DNA from: CAZKCK01 sp964552325
GTDB lineage: Bacteria > Bacteroidota > Bacteroidia > Bacteroidales > TTA-H9
Reading direction: 5' to 3'
Length of the DNA stretch: 16,458 bases
Assembly (NCBI GenBank): GCA_964552325.1
Contig: CAZKHA010000066.1
Location: forward strand, 1 to 16,458
The position numbers and the translations under genes are program-made. Below, in pieces: positions 8,365-16,111 of the stretch (positions are counted from its first letter, which is position 1; each line of letters begins with the position of its first letter). The notes under the pieces were generated by a model, which did no database searches, had not been told where the DNA came from, and worked only from the letters and a program-made list of their open reading frames with translations.

Positions 8365-9741
8365 ATGAAAGACCTTACTGTTGGAAACGAAAGCCGCCTT
8401 ATATTGAAATTTGCAATGCCTATGTTGATAGGCAATGTTTTCCAGCAATTGTACAATGTAGTTGATAGTGTGGTTATTGGTCAGTTTGTTGGAAAACAAG
8501 CCTTGGCCGCGGTGGGTGCAGCCTTTCCGTTGATATTTGTGCTGATTGCCCTTGTAATAGGGATAGGCATGGGGTTTTCGATTGTTATTTCGCAGTATTT
8601 CGGGGCTAAGCAAATGGATAAGGTTGAACGCACCATCGATACGATGTGGATTTTTCTATTTGGCACTTCCATCCTAATTACTATTATTGGCATTGTTTTT
8701 AGCCGTAAAATTTTGGAGCTCACCGGCCTTCCTGCCGATGTTTTGCCATTGGCCACCACATATTTACAGATATACCTTTCGGGCACCATTATGTTTTTTG
8801 GCTTTAATGGCATGACGGCGCTACTGCGAGGCCTTGGTGATTCAAAAACACCACTCTGGTTTTTGATTATCGCTACCTTAGCAAATATTGTACTCGATTT
8901 ACTTTTTGTGTTGGTATTTCATTGGGATGTGGCTGGTGTGGCTTGGGCAACTGTCATTTCACAAACCGGCGCATTTCTCACCATGGTGCTTTATTTGAAC
9001 AAAACCCATCAGGTAATCAAGCTTAAATTTCGTAAATATGTGTGGGATAACGATCTGTTTAAAAAAAGTTTTAAAATTGGATTTCCCACGGGTATGCAAC
9101 AAACCTTTGTTTCACTGGGTATGTTGGCAGTTTATGGCATTGTAAACGGATTTGGTACCGATGTGGTTGCGGCTTATTCGGCTGCAGGCCGTCTCGATTC
9201 GTTCGCCATGATGCCCGCCATGAATTTTGCCGCGGCTCTCTCTAGCTTTGTAGGGCAAAACATTGGCGCCAATCGGCCTGACCGGGTCCGGCGTGGCTTA
9301 ATAGCTACCTTGAAAATGACAACGTATATTTCTGTTGCTGTTACCATTATCTTTTATTTTTTTGGACATGCCCTGATGGGGATTTTTACCACAGACCAAA
9401 CCGTAATTGAAATAGGCGCTGAATACCTTGTAATTGTTAGTTCATTCTATTTTGCTTTCTCTATTATGTTTAGCTTTAACGGGGTGCTACGTGGGGCTGG
9501 TGATACCGTTATCCCTATGTTTATAACCCTTTTCTCGCTTTGGGTCATCCGTATTCCTGTATCATATGGCCTATCAAAAACGATGGGTGTTCCAGGAATC
9601 TGGTGGGGAATACCAATAGCATGGTTTTCAGGCATGATATTCTCGTATCTGTATTACAAAACAGGAAAATGGAAGACCAAAGCAGTGGTAAAACACAAAA
9701 ACAAACCGCTGGAAGACGAAATTGTACCTGTAGTTGAATAG
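8365..9741 (+). CDS. MATE family multidrug/toxin efflux transporter
   Basis: A 458-residue integral membrane protein of the MATE family, which exports organic cations, drugs or metabolites using an Na+ or H+ gradient. The N-terminus MKDLTVGNESRLI followed by FAMPMLIGNVFQQLYNVVD is typical of the family, so the ATG at the gap edge is probably the true start. The two six-helix halves are visible through the repeated motif LLRGLGDSKTPL (154-164) and VLRGAGDTVIPM (374-385). Twelve hydrophobic segments fit. The C-terminal tail (about 433-458) is charged and cytoplasmic. Length is normal. The substrate cannot be predicted. The SNF2 gene begins 1 nt after the stop codon, so both are probably on one transcript, with the promoter hidden in the gap. 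Confidence 0.93.
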   Translation: MKDLTVGNESRLILKFAMPMLIGNVFQQLYNVVDSVVIGQFVGKQALAAVGAAFPLIFVLIALVIGIGMGFSIVISQYFGAKQMDKVERTIDTMWIFLFGTSILITIIGIVFSRKILELTGLPADVLPLATTYLQIYLSGTIMFFGFNGMTALLRGLGDSKTPLWFLIIATLANIVLDLLFVLVFHWDVAGVAWATVISQTGAFLTMVLYLNKTHQVIKLKFRKYVWDNDLFKKSFKIGFPTGMQQTFVSLGMLAVYGIVNGFGTDVVAAYSAAGRLDSFAMMPAMNFAAALSSFVGQNIGANRPDRVRRGLIATLKMTTYISVAVTIIFYFFGHALMGIFTTDQTVIEIGAEYLVIVSSFYFAFSIMFSFNGVLRGAGDTVIPMFITLFSLWVIRIPVSYGLSKTMGVPGIWWGIPIAWFSGMIFSYLYYKTGKWKTKAVVKHKNKPLEDEIVPVVE

Positions 9742-9742
9742 T

Positions 9743-12679
9743 ATGCCCTTTGATCAAAAAAACAAGCTTCCCCTGCTCGCTTTTGCCATTGTCGAGAACA
9801 AATATCTTGGATTTGTTATTGCCATTTATAAGCTAAACCAAACCGATGAGTCCTTATCGTATATAAGGGCAAAAAGCGAAGATGCTGAAGTGCTTACAGG
9901 GGTCGAAAAAACAATCGGAAAACTAGTGCTTGATATGCGCCCCGAAAGCATAGTAGCAAAGCACAGCAAATTAAAGGTTACACCAGCAGTTTTCTTTAAA
10001 TCAGTTGATACAAACCACTTTACAAGAGTTATTAGACCAGCCATCGAGAAACAGCTTATTAAAGCCATAAGGCTGTGCAAAGAGCATGATATCCCGCTTT
10101 TTGTGTGCGATAGGCTTGAGAACCTTTCCTCAACCTCACTTTTAATGCCCGATGATAAGGCTGATGTGGTTTTTTCGTTTACCCTCGAAAACAATGTACT
10201 TCATTATAGGCTAAAAGTTAGCTTGCCCGATTCCAATTACCCTATCGATGCCCGAAAGGTTTCCATTATTACGCTCGCCCCATGTTATATTAGAGCTTAC
10301 AACAAGCTAATTGAACTTGCCGAAGGCGATGGGAAAAAGATTTTGCCTTTTCAAAAACAAGACAGCATCCAAATACAAGAACGGCAATTGGATATGTATT
10401 TGCGAACGTTTGTGCATAAGGCGCTAACCCACTATAATACCGAACTTATCGGCATAGCCATTGACAGGCAAACCCCCGAAACCAAGGGTATCTTATCGTT
10501 TGAAGTCGATTGGCAACAACAACCCATTGTAGTATTAAAATTTGGATATGGAGATTATACTTTTGCCTCCGATGAAAAGCTGAAACGAAAGGTTGTGCTG
10601 CAAAAAGAGACCACCTATAAGTTCGTAATAACCGAGCGAAACTTCCTTACTGAGGAAATGATGATTGAATACTTGGTAAAGCTTGGGTTTAGGCATAAAT
10701 CAGGTTCGGCGTTCCAACTTATTGGTTTTGAAAAGGAGCTTCCTGGTTTTGTGCTGGAGATTAACCGCCTTTTTGAACCACTTACAAAAGCTGGGTTCGA
10801 AATAAAAGGAAATCTTCCCCAAAACTTTCATTTGAGCGGCTTTGGCATACATAAGGTTATAAAGAAGGAAAACGATTGGTTTGATGTGTTTATGGAGGTT
10901 GCTATAGGTGCGTTTAAAGTGCCATTTACGGCTTTTCATCAGCATATCCTCGATGAAAACGAACAGTTTCAATTGCCTGATGGCAGTGTATTTATTATCC
11001 CTCCCGAATGGTTTACACGGTTTGGCAATTTATTGGCCCTCAGCAAAAAACGAGGCAAAAAGTATGAGGTTAACTTGTATCATGCCGGTTTGCTCGATCG
11101 GTCAATGGATGAAGCTTCGCGATCAGATTATCCTGAAATTAAAGAAATTGCGGGTGAAATGCTACAAAGCACTGTGGATGTGGATTCGCATACCTGGTCA
11201 TTTCTGCGTGAGTACCAACAAACGGGGGTCAGATGGTTGTTAGCACTCAAATCAAAACGGGCTGGTGGAATATTGGCGGATGATATGGGCTTGGGAAAAA
11301 CCGTACAAATCATCGCACTTTTAAGCTACATCAAAGATAAACACCTCTATACGAGCATTCAAGTGCAACCAAAAACTACTGTCGGCCAACTCGATTTATT
11401 CACCCAACCTATCGAAACAACCCACAGAATTGATATTAAAACAGCACTCATCGTAATGCCGCTCAGCTTGTTGAGCAACTGGGAATCAGAAGTTAAACGT
11501 TTTGCCCCACAGTTGCTCTGCTACCAAATGGTGGGTACGTCGCGAAATTCTGAGCCTGGGCATCTAATGAAGCATGATGTAGTTTTTACTACCTACAAAA
11601 CCCTCACCTTAGAAGTTGAAAGCCTACAACTATCACATTTTCAATATATCATATGCGATGAAAGCCAAAACATAAAGAATCCTGACACGCTGTCGTACAA
11701 AGCCTTGGCTTCGCTTAGTTGCGAGAACCGGATTTGTATAACCGGAACACCCATCGAGAACTCACTCTTTGACTTATGGGCACAATTAAATCTGGTGAAT
11801 CCTGGATTATTGGGCAGCCAATCGGTTTTTAGACAGCGGTTTGTAAATACCATCGACAAAGATAAAAACTCAGAACAAACCGATACTTTGAAAATGCTTA
11901 TCAGGCCGTTCATCCTACGGCGTACCAAAGCAATGGTAGCCACAGAGTTACCCGAACTTACCATTCAAGATATTTATTGCAGCATGACCGAGGAGCAGCA
12001 AGTGCTTTACGAAGTGCGTAAGTCGGAAATCAGGAATTATCTTACCGATCGCTTGCTGGGAATTGAAGACCCCAAAAACCGTTTCTTAGTACTTAGCAGC
12101 CTGATGAAACTGCGGCTGTTGGCTTGCCATCCGAGCTTGGCTCAACAGAACTGGGAAGGAGGCTCGGGCAAGTTTGAGCAAGTAAGCGAAATGCTTTCCC
12201 AAATTGTAAGCGAAGGGCATAAGGTATTGGTATTCTCGCAGTTTGTAAAACACTTGAACATTGTTGGAGCGTATCTACAAAGCCAAAACATTGCTTTTGT
12301 GAGCCTAACCGGCAAGCAATCGCAAACCAGTCGCGACAAATCAATCAGCGATTTTTCAAAACCCAGTGGCGCCCAAGTATTTTTGATTACGCTCAAAGCG
12401 GGTGGAACAGGATTAAACTTAACCCAGGCTGGCTATGTGTTTTTGCTCGACCCCTGGTGGAACCCAGCCGCAGAGATGCAGGCCATAAACAGGGCGCATC
12501 GCATCGGACAACAAAACAAGGTCATAGCGTATCGGTTTATCACTACGGCAAGCATCGAAGAAAAGATCCAAAAGTTGCAGGCAAAAAAACAAAACTTGGC
12601 GGATGTGTTTGTGAATGCGGCTGCAGAAACGGCATTTTCGCAGGCTGATTTAATCGGATTGTTGCAAGGGAATGACTGA
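9743..12679 (+). CDS. SNF2/Rad54-family DEAD/DEAH-like helicase (dsDNA-translocating ATPase)
   Basis: A 978-residue bacterial SNF2 protein. Residues 1-480 are an uncharacterised N-terminal region with no motif I can name. The ATPase core starts about 485: motif I DDMGLGKT (513-520), motif Ia VMPLSLLSNW (571-580), motif II D639-E-S-Q642, motif III TGTP (667-670), motif V KAGGTGLNL (885-893) and motif VI QAINRAHRIGQ (913-923). The HELICc lobe ends near 950. Such enzymes translocate on double-stranded DNA and remodel protein-DNA complexes. In bacteria they are linked to transcription recycling or repair, but this one's role is unknown. Between motifs I and Ia is an insert (about 531-567), probably a loop, that contains QLDLF (549-553), which fits the sliding-clamp-binding consensus. 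The ATG at 9743 is preferred over an in-frame TTG at 9734 that would overlap the MATE stop. Confidence 0.92.
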   Translation: MPFDQKNKLPLLAFAIVENKYLGFVIAIYKLNQTDESLSYIRAKSEDAEVLTGVEKTIGKLVLDMRPESIVAKHSKLKVTPAVFFKSVDTNHFTRVIRPAIEKQLIKAIRLCKEHDIPLFVCDRLENLSSTSLLMPDDKADVVFSFTLENNVLHYRLKVSLPDSNYPIDARKVSIITLAPCYIRAYNKLIELAEGDGKKILPFQKQDSIQIQERQLDMYLRTFVHKALTHYNTELIGIAIDRQTPETKGILSFEVDWQQQPIVVLKFGYGDYTFASDEKLKRKVVLQKETTYKFVITERNFLTEEMMIEYLVKLGFRHKSGSAFQLIGFEKELPGFVLEINRLFEPLTKAGFEIKGNLPQNFHLSGFGIHKVIKKENDWFDVFMEVAIGAFKVPFTAFHQHILDENEQFQLPDGSVFIIPPEWFTRFGNLLALSKKRGKKYEVNLYHAGLLDRSMDEASRSDYPEIKEIAGEMLQSTVDVDSHTWSFLREYQQTGVRWLLALKSKRAGGILADDMGLGKTVQIIALLSYIKDKHLYTSIQVQPKTTVGQLDLFTQPIETTHRIDIKTALIVMPLSLLSNWESEVKRFAPQLLCYQMVGTSRNSEPGHLMKHDVVFTTYKTLTLEVESLQLSHFQYIICDESQNIKNPDTLSYKALASLSCENRICITGTPIENSLFDLWAQLNLVNPGLLGSQSVFRQRFVNTIDKDKNSEQTDTLKMLIRPFILRRTKAMVATELPELTIQDIYCSMTEEQQVLYEVRKSEIRNYLTDRLLGIEDPKNRFLVLSSLMKLRLLACHPSLAQQNWEGGSGKFEQVSEMLSQIVSEGHKVLVFSQFVKHLNIVGAYLQSQNIAFVSLTGKQSQTSRDKSISDFSKPSGAQVFLITLKAGGTGLNLTQAGYVFLLDPWWNPAAEMQAINRAHRIGQQNKVIAYRFITTASIEEKIQKLQAKKQNLADVFVNAAAETAFSQADLIGLLQGND

Positions 12680-13013
12680 TTTTAAATAGGAATAACAGGC
12701 TCAGTGATTTTTTCTATTCTAACGAAGTTGTGGATTCAGCCGATAAAAATTCACCAAACGATTATTGGAAGCAGTACCTGCGTGAGGGATAGTAGCGAAA
12801 AGCCCGGAGCGAGGCACGAGCGAGGACTTGCAGTGGATAGCCCGGCCCAAAGGGACACGCCCAATTAATAGCATAAATTATTTGGTGGATCAATTAGCTG
12901 AGATTCGTTTTGCCATTATACAATTGATAGGCGCTGTTAAGGTGAGATTGGCAATTTTTTAAGTTTTGCTTTTTGGCTGTGTTTTTTTTATAAATTGCCG
13001 CAAAAAATTGGAG
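12680..13013. other. Intergenic region between the SNF2 gene and radC
   Basis: 334 bases with no credible gene. The flanks are AT-rich and the middle (12780-12862) is a GC-rich repeat described separately. I see no clear terminator after the SNF2 stop. No full TAnnTTTG promoter precedes radC. The nearest candidate, AAGTTTTG at about 12961-12968, has one mismatch and no TTG at the right distance. An open frame that would extend radC upstream to 12966 crosses T-rich leader sequence and is not coding in character. Confidence 0.7.
12780..12862 (+). repeat. GC-rich intergenic repeat, copy 1 (83 bp)
   Basis: On the plus strand it starts GCGTGAGGGATAG and ends GGGACACGCCC. It is an inverted partner of 15320-15396: by hand alignment 70 of 77 aligned bases agree, and this copy carries 6 extra bases near 12812-12817, where GAGCGAG appears twice. 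The ends GCGTG and CACGC are complementary and could close a stem, and CCCAAAGGG near the 3' end can form a small hairpin. It lies 100 nt after the SNF2 stop and 151 nt before radC. No target-site duplication is visible. Confidence 0.88.
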
Positions 13014-13715
13014 ATGGAAAGCGAGAAGAAGTCGAGCAGTATCCGTACTTGGGCCGAAGACGACCGCCCACGTGAGAAGCTTTTGTTAAAAGGGAAGTCT
13101 GCGCTAAGTGATGCCGAGTTGGTGGCTATCCTTATTAGTTCTGGCAACGTTGAGGAATCGGCCGTTGACCTATCGAAGCGCATTTTAAAAGGTGCAAACG
13201 ACAGCTTGCTAGCCCTTTCGAGGCTGAGCATTAAGGAATTGATGAAATACAAAGGCATAGGCGAGGCCAAGGCAATAAGCATAGCAGCTGCCCTTGAATT
13301 GGGCCGCAGGCGGCAGGCGGAGCCAACCACCGAAAAGAAAAAGATTAGCGGAAGCCGCGATGCTTTCGAGATACTGCAACAATACCTAGCTGATAGTATA
13401 TACGAAAACTTTGTAATCTTGCTCCTAAACCGGGCCAATATGCCAATAGGGTCACCTCACCTTATTAGCCAAGGAGGTATTGCAGGTACAGTGGTCGAAA
13501 TTAAACAGATTATGAAGTTAGCCCTCGATTTCACTGCCTCCGGCATTATTTTAGCCCATAACCACCCTTCGGGCAACCTAGTGCCAAGCCCTGAAGACAT
13601 GAGGCTTACGGGTAAAATAAAACAAGCTGCTGGCTTATTCGAGATACAAGTACTCGATCATTTGATACTAAATGGCAACCAGTATTATAGTTTTGGTGAT
13701 GAGGGGAAACTTTGA
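13014..13715 (+). CDS. radC: RadC family JAB-domain protein
   Basis: A 233-residue RadC protein of normal length. The N-terminal part has the family opening RTWAEDDRPREKLLLKG (11-27), LSDAELVAILISSG (31-44) and a helix-hairpin-helix (KELMKYKGIGEAKAISIAA, 74-92). The C-terminal JAB/MPN metalloprotease-like domain has the metal signature H182-N-H184-P-S-G-N with D195 (HxH-x10-D). The family is named for DNA repair, but its molecular role is not settled: the original repair phenotype was traced to another gene, and many copies lie near mobile elements. The ATG at 13014 is chosen because the family's conserved N-terminus starts there and GGAG just precedes it. The upstream in-frame extension to 12966 is leader. 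It is transcribed towards the minus-strand hydrolase across a repeat and gap. Confidence 0.95.
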   Translation: MESEKKSSSIRTWAEDDRPREKLLLKGKSALSDAELVAILISSGNVEESAVDLSKRILKGANDSLLALSRLSIKELMKYKGIGEAKAISIAAALELGRRRQAEPTTEKKKISGSRDAFEILQQYLADSIYENFVILLLNRANMPIGSPHLISQGGIAGTVVEIKQIMKLALDFTASGIILAHNHPSGNLVPSPEDMRLTGKIKQAAGLFEIQVLDHLILNGNQYYSFGDEGKL

Positions 13716-13775
13716 AAACAGAAATGCAAAAATGCCTACCATAAGCCTTTCGAACCCATGAGGTTTGTTGATGAG

Positions 13776-13844
13776 TGAAAGCACTGTAGCGGAGTGTCAG
13801 CAGCATCGCGCTTTCAGCCTTCGGCAGGCTCAGGGCAGGCCATT
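13776..13844. repeat. Structured palindromic repeat abutting the scaffold gap
   Basis: Nested inverted repeats: TGAAAGC (13776-13782) with GCTTTCA (13810-13816), CACT with AGTG inside (13782-13785 and 13793-13796), then AGCCT-tcggc-AGGCT (13816-13830) and CAGGGCAGGC up to the first N. The CTTCGGCAGGCTCAGGGCAGG part has the look of a dispersed repeat common in Bacteroidota and other genomes (recalled from general knowledge, not checked). Repeats of this kind break assemblies, which would explain the gap that follows. No second copy is visible in this window. Confidence 0.6.
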
Positions 13845-13944
13845 NNNNNNNNNNNNNNNNNNNNNNNNNNNNNNNNNNNNNNNNNNNNNNNNNNNNNNNN
13901 NNNNNNNNNNNNNNNNNNNNNNNNNNNNNNNNNNNNNNNNNNNN
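13845..13944. other. Scaffold gap, 100 N
   Basis: Exactly 100 N, so the size is a placeholder. It should contain the last 30-40 codons of the minus-strand alpha/beta hydrolase and the rest of the repeat that begins before it. Any reading frame drawn through it is artificial. Confidence 0.97.
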
Positions 13945-15260
13945 CCGGTTTCACAGTGTTGGAACAAATGGTTTAAGCCTTTAAGCTCAACCGTCGTAGC
14001 TTGCTTGTTGCCCCCTTTTTTCAAGGCTGCTTCAACCAATGGAAGGTTTTTGTTGGCAGGTACCTGAAGATCGTTCGAGCCATTTATGGCTAATACTGGG
14101 CATTTTACTTTTTCGAGCCAAACTGCAGGATCCCAAGCAATAAACATACGGAACCAAGGGTTAAGCACACGTTTTAAGGTAATAGGCAATTGATCTATTT
14201 GTAATTTCTTTTCTTCGGCACTAAGCGCTTTTGATGATTCAATGGTTTCAAGCGCCAACGATTTCATTTCATGCAGGGCTATAGAGTCGTTGGCTTGCTT
14301 TAGCAAGATGTCGAAAAGCTGTGCATTCAACTGCAACGATTCTGCAATGGCAGCTTCGGTCTCGCCTTCGGCCACGCTAACCAAACGAGCCTGGTCGGCC
14401 ATCAAATCAATGCTTTTTTGGCCTGGGCCAGCAAGCATAACAATAAACGCAACTTTAGTGTTTCGTGCAGCTACCACAGGGGCTATCATGCCGCCCTCGC
14501 TATGGCCTGCTATACCAATTTTGTTCTTGTCTATTTCGGGCCGTTTCAACAGGTATTCTAGGGCTCCCTCGGCATCATCGGCAAAATCGAGGCTGGTAGC
14601 CGTTGAAAAATCACCACCCGAGAGTCCTATGCCTCTATCATCGTAACGCAAAACGGCTATGCCTTGCCGGGTCAAATAATCGGCTAGCACCAAAAAAGGT
14701 TTGTGCGATAAAAGCTCTTCGTCACGGTTCTGCGGACCCGAGCCGCTTACCAATACCACAGCCTTAAAAGGACCATTGCCTTTGGGCAGCGATAAGGTTC
14801 CGGAAAGTGTAATACCAAGCGATTTGCTTTCGAATTGCACTTCTTCCGTGTGGTAGGGATACGGCTTTTGGGGTTCTTGGGGGCGGTTTATGGTTATAGG
14901 CTTTTCTGATCGCAACAGTACTAAGGGCAGGCTCATTCCTCCTTGGCTCCAAGTGCCATCCAATAATGTATCGCCAATCAAAGTCGCTTTGTAATTCGCC
15001 CTCAGGGCTGGAGCTTCAATAGTAAGTTGGGTTCCTTCAATCGTAACCTTTTCAAATGCAATGCCTTTGGCTCCCTGGTCGGGACTGTCGAAGCTTGCAC
15101 TGGCCGTATCGCCTTTACAGCTAATGTTAAACACTAGCCGCAATTGTATGCCCTGTACTTTAAGGGCACCATTCCATTGGCCGGCAAACTGCTTGCATTG
15201 GGCTTGCACAATGTTCATGCTGAACAAAGCAATAAGTAAAAATGCTGATAATCTTTTCAT
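13945..15260 (-). CDS. Exported alpha/beta hydrolase (serine aminopeptidase S33 / dienelactone hydrolase-like); C-terminus lost in a gap
   Basis: 438 residues are visible. Residues 1-20 are a signal peptide ending VQA before QCKQ. Residues 21-118 form a small beta-rich N-terminal domain (FAGQWNGAL, DGTWSQGG) found ahead of many secreted hydrolases of this group. The alpha/beta hydrolase domain runs from about 140 to the end: oxyanion-region VSGSGPQNRDEE (171-182), RYDDRGIGLSGG (205-216), nucleophile elbow G252-H-S254-E-G-G257, acid Asp397 in GSNDLQVP and His431 in GLNHLFQ. The full triad S254-D397-H431 is therefore present before the gap. A helical cap lies at about 282-368. It probably acts in the periplasm on esters or peptides; the substrate is unknown. 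Only about 30-40 C-terminal residues are missing. No TAnnTTTG promoter was found close upstream. Confidence 0.88.
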
Positions 15261-15535
15261 TGGGTTAAATTTTTCAGGGTTGGGGTTGTAATGTTCTTTA
15301 CTAAATTAGTGTGTATTTTGGGCGTGCCCCTTTGGGTCGGGCTATCCGCTTCAAGTCCTCGCTACGCTCCGGGCTTTCCGCTGCTATCCCTCACGCGGTT
15401 TATGCATCTTATAGTGTCTTGTGCATCCGCTAGCATATTCTCTATTTTTTTAGCACAAAGCTGATTGCTGTTTACCTTGCAAAGATTTTACCCCAAACAG
15501 CTTTATGGTAGCGGCAATAATAGTATAGTAGCAGC
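15261..15535. other. Intergenic region between the YIP1-like gene and the hydrolase
   Basis: 275 bases with no gene. It contains repeat copy 2 (15320-15396). A 7-bp inverted repeat, AAAGCTG (15457-15463) and CAGCTTT (15498-15504), encloses 34 nt, but no T run follows on the minus strand, so it is not a convincing terminator. AATCTTTG on the minus strand (about 15480-15487) is a one-mismatch -7 element, too weak to call. Confidence 0.6.
15320..15396 (-). repeat. GC-rich intergenic repeat, copy 2 (77 bp)
   Basis: Read on the minus strand it starts GCGTGAGGGATAGCAGCGG and ends GGGGCACGCCC, matching copy 1 at 70 of 77 aligned bases. AGCGGAAAGCCCG and AGCGGATAGCCCG occur 32 nt apart within it (12 of 13 identical), so the element is itself built from two related half-units. 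It lies 139 nt after the YIP1-like stop and 59 nt before the hydrolase ATG. It is oriented relative to transcription exactly as copy 1 is. Confidence 0.88.
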
Positions 15536-16111
15536 TTATAGTTGAGTTATAAGTATTTTTGAGCCTATTTCGGCTATAATCAAGCAAATAGCGTAGCTAA
15601 AGCCAGCACGGGCTCCTTTTACGTTGGCACTTATACTCCAAGCATTGTAAACAAGGATTGCCGACCAAACTGTGGCCCATACCATTAAAAGAGCTAAGGA
15701 TGCAAACAGCCAAAAACTTGGCCTTGCCAATACTTCGGCACTGTTTATTTGAGGTGTTTCTGTAAAAAAGGAGCTAACAATTCCGGGCAGTCCAGCCAAC
15801 GAAGCCAGCAGCATGGGTGCCCTGGCCAAGGCCATGGTGCCCGCAATGTCGATGAACCTGAAATGCGATTTGGCCAAAAGCAATGCCGCCAGCGAAAACA
15901 CAAGCGTAAGGGCAAGCCAATTTATCAGTTGATCGGCAAAGGGTTTCCACCAAGCTCCATCCTTATAAAAATGTGCGTCGAGCACCCCATCAAAACGCAG
16001 GTTACTGGGTATGGCAATTGCTGCAGTGGCTAGCATTATCAACATACCTAATCCAAGGGCTTGCCAACCTGCTATGCGCGTAAAAGGATTGAAGATTAAA
16101 TTAGTTTTCAT
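15536..16111 (-). CDS. YIP1-like five-helix membrane protein
   Basis: A 191-residue integral membrane protein with about five hydrophobic segments: 16-35, 63-81, 95-116, 132-157 and 171-188. The block FRFIDIAGTMALARAPMLL (84-102) is characteristic of YIP1-family proteins in Bacteroidota. The role is unknown; the family has no established biochemical activity in bacteria. The ATG at 16111 lies inside the end of the DUF2089 gene (ATGAAAACTAA, 11-nt overlap), and AAGGGC lies upstream of it. An in-frame TTG at 16129 is a less likely start. The overlap implies co-transcription and probably translational coupling with the upstream gene, so the two products may work together. Confidence 0.77.
   Translation of the reverse strand: MKTNLIFNPFTRIAGWQALGLGMLIMLATAAIAIPSNLRFDGVLDAHFYKDGAWWKPFADQLINWLALTLVFSLAALLLAKSHFRFIDIAGTMALARAPMLLASLAGLPGIVSSFFTETPQINSAEVLARPSFWLFASLALLMVWATVWSAILVYNAWSISANVKGARAGFSYAICLIIAEIGSKILITQL

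Noticed and set aside
8265..8465. Continuation of the retropepsin-like frame beyond the first gap (to 8465) as a 330-residue protein
   Set aside because: The part after the N run is an out-of-frame shadow of the start of the MATE gene, and the gap length is a placeholder.
11926..12679. Short open frames on both strands within the SNF2 gene
   Set aside because: All are shadows of the SNF2 helicase lobe, which carries intact motifs V and VI in its own frame.
12780..12862. CRISPR or attachment-site reading of the GC-rich repeat
   Set aside because: Only two inverted copies 2.5 kb apart, no spacer array, no cas genes, no integrase and no tRNA nearby.
12966..13013. RadC starting at 12966 with 16 extra residues
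   Set aside because: The extension is encoded by T-rich leader and is not part of the family's conserved N-terminus.
12959..13438. Minus-strand open frame of 159 codons opposite radC
   Set aside because: It is antisense to the clearly recognisable radC and shows no protein-like features of its own.
13830..13944. Hydrolase C-terminus ending NGLP at 13830
   Set aside because: The residues after the N run come from the palindromic repeat, not from a hydrolase-like sequence. The real C-terminus is in the gap.
15457..15504. 7-bp inverted repeat as a terminator for the YIP1-like gene
   Set aside because: The loop is 34 nt and no T run follows on the minus strand.
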